Origin: Calliopsis andreniformis
Lineage: Eukaryota > Arthropoda > Insecta > Hymenoptera > Andrenidae
Assembly: GCF_051401765.1 (NCBI RefSeq)
Contig: NW_027480423.1
Location: 3,410,001 to 3,474,000, forward strand
Length of the DNA: 64,000 nt
Direction: 5' to 3'
A program made the position numbers and the translations under genes. The notes under the pieces were generated by a model. It did not search any database. It saw only the letters and a list, made by a program, of their open reading frames with translations, and had not been told where the DNA came from. This document shows, piece by piece, positions 63,183 through 64,000 of this stretch; position 1 is the stretch's first letter; each line of letters begins with the position of its first letter.

Positions 63183-64000
63183 TGGTACCAGTGTGAAAGT
63201 TATGGTCATAGCTACGTTCCGCGCAACCTAGGTTTCACTCCAGGGCGTTGCTCCACCAGATCGAATAGATACGGCCTAAGAAGTCAACGCCAGAATCATG
63301 AAATACGATAAAGATGCAACAGTTTTTCCATCGTACAAAACGAATAATTGCAACCAGTGTGAAAGTTATGGTCATTTCTACATTCCGAGCAACCTAGGCT
63401 TCACTCTAGGGCGTTGCTCCACCAGATCGAATAGTTAGGTCCTTAGAAGTCAACGCCAGAAGCATAAAATACGATATAAATACAACAGCATTTCCATCGT
63501 ATAAGACGAATAATTGCAACCAGTGTGAATCTAATGGTCATTTCTACGTTCCGGGCAACCTGGGCTTCACTCTACGGCGTTGCTCCACCAGATCGAGTAG
63601 TTAGGGCCTTAGAAGTCTTCGCCAGAAGCATAAAATACAATAAAGATGCAAAAGTTTTTCCATCGTATAACAGGAATAACTGTAAACAGTGTGAAAGTAA
63701 TGGTCATTTCTACGTTCCAGGTAACCTATGCTTCACTCTAGGGCGGTGCTCTACCAGATTAAATAGTTAGGGCCTAAGAAGTCAACGCCAGAAGCATAAA
63801 ACACAATATAAATACAACAGCTTTTCCATCGTATATAATGTATATTTGCATACAGTGTGAAAGTAATGGTCATTTCCATGTTCCGGGCAACCTAGTCTTC
63901 ACTCTAGGGCGTTGTTCCACCAGATCGCATAGTTAGGGCCTAAGAAGTCAACGCCAGAAGAATAAAATACAATTTAAGTACAAAAGTTTTTCCATCGTAT
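62927..64000. repeat. Right copy of the 62-monomer-spaced duplication, cut by the window edge
   Basis: Matches 52,635-53,708 at constant offset 10,292 with few differences (for example 63,023 C/T, 63,090, 63,532 and 63,525-63,533 TCTAATGG against TGTAATGG). It runs off the end of the window, so its full length is unknown. Confidence 0.88.

Larger units (their letters stand above)
1..64000 (+). repeat. 166-bp satellite array, ~385 monomers, probably centromeric
   Basis: The word CATTTC recurs at 1, 167, 332, 498, 664, 830 and onward to the end with 165-166 bp spacing, always on this strand. Conserved landmarks in each unit, in order, are CATTTCTACG, a GGGCAACCTAGG block, GGGCGTTGCTCC, AGATCGAATAG, AGAAGTCAACGCC, an AT-rich AATACAAC tract, TTTTTCCATCG and ATTGCAACCAGTGTGAA. 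A hand-built consensus is 166 bp and 41% GC. Unrelated monomers differ at many positions, whereas units one HOR period apart are nearly identical. Unit length and array size match the usual profile of plant and animal centromere satellites; that assignment is inference, since no kinetochore-protein data can be read from sequence. The organism is not identifiable with confidence. Confidence 0.97.

Noticed and set aside
1..64000. CRISPR array
   Set aside because: The unit is a full 166-bp tandem repeat with no unique spacers between short repeats, and no cas-like gene is present.
1..64000. Transposon or retroelement remnants, tRNA or rRNA genes
   Set aside because: Every stretch read contains the satellite landmarks at 164-167 bp spacing, leaving no room for an insertion. 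No terminal repeats, target-site duplications or RNA-gene folds were noticed.
1..64000. Inverted satellite segments or strand switches
   Set aside because: CATTTC and AGAAGTCAACG keep the same orientation from start to end, and no reverse-complement monomers were seen.

Overview
The whole 64 kb window is one uninterrupted head-to-tail array of a ~166-bp satellite monomer, about 385 copies, all in the same orientation. I found no gene, RNA gene, transposon, CRISPR array or unique-sequence island. The window looks like the inside of a eukaryotic centromeric or pericentromeric satellite array: the unit is nucleosome-sized, the array is very long, and monomers are arranged in multi-monomer higher-order repeats (HORs). 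A plant is the likeliest source. A ~166-bp centromere candidate has, from memory, been reported for Prunus, but I cannot match the sequence here, so species is open. Each monomer has a GC-rich part (roughly the first 90 bp, ~52% GC counting from CATTTCTACG) and an AT-rich part (the last ~76 bp, ~28% GC).

Layout. (1) Positions 1-9,530 hold older, mixed monomers: a 760-bp block repeated at 8,126, and a distinct sub-family ('B', about 1,720-6,870) with interleaved 0.4-0.8 kb internal duplications. (2) Positions 9,530-49,119 are a domain of young HORs. They comprise an 8-mer (1,327 bp x2), a 29-mer (4,810 bp x2.0, >99% identical by eye), partial and rearranged later copies, a 17-mer (2,819 bp x2.2), and a 42-mer-spaced duplication (6,965-bp offset) that carries the 17-mer pair with it. 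(3) Inside that domain, 25,830-28,888 is an interruption. It contains pieces resembling the right-hand domain, a 550-bp patchwork of five permuted segments (27,131-27,677), and a 1.2-kb copy of B sequence from 22.6 kb to the left. (4) From 49,120 to the end is a third domain with its own HORs (13-mer 2,158 bp, 14-mer 2,324 bp) and a 62-monomer-spaced duplication running off the right edge.

The many short open frames (60-133 codons) are by-products of the repeat. 166 leaves remainder 1 on division by 3, so a frame shifts at each monomer and closes within about 2.5 units, and the same frames recur only because the DNA was duplicated. The biology here is array evolution: repeated unequal exchange or template switching that keeps monomer register, giving nested HORs and mosaic junctions. 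All identities and breakpoints were read by eye and are approximate to tens of bases unless a divergence base is stated.
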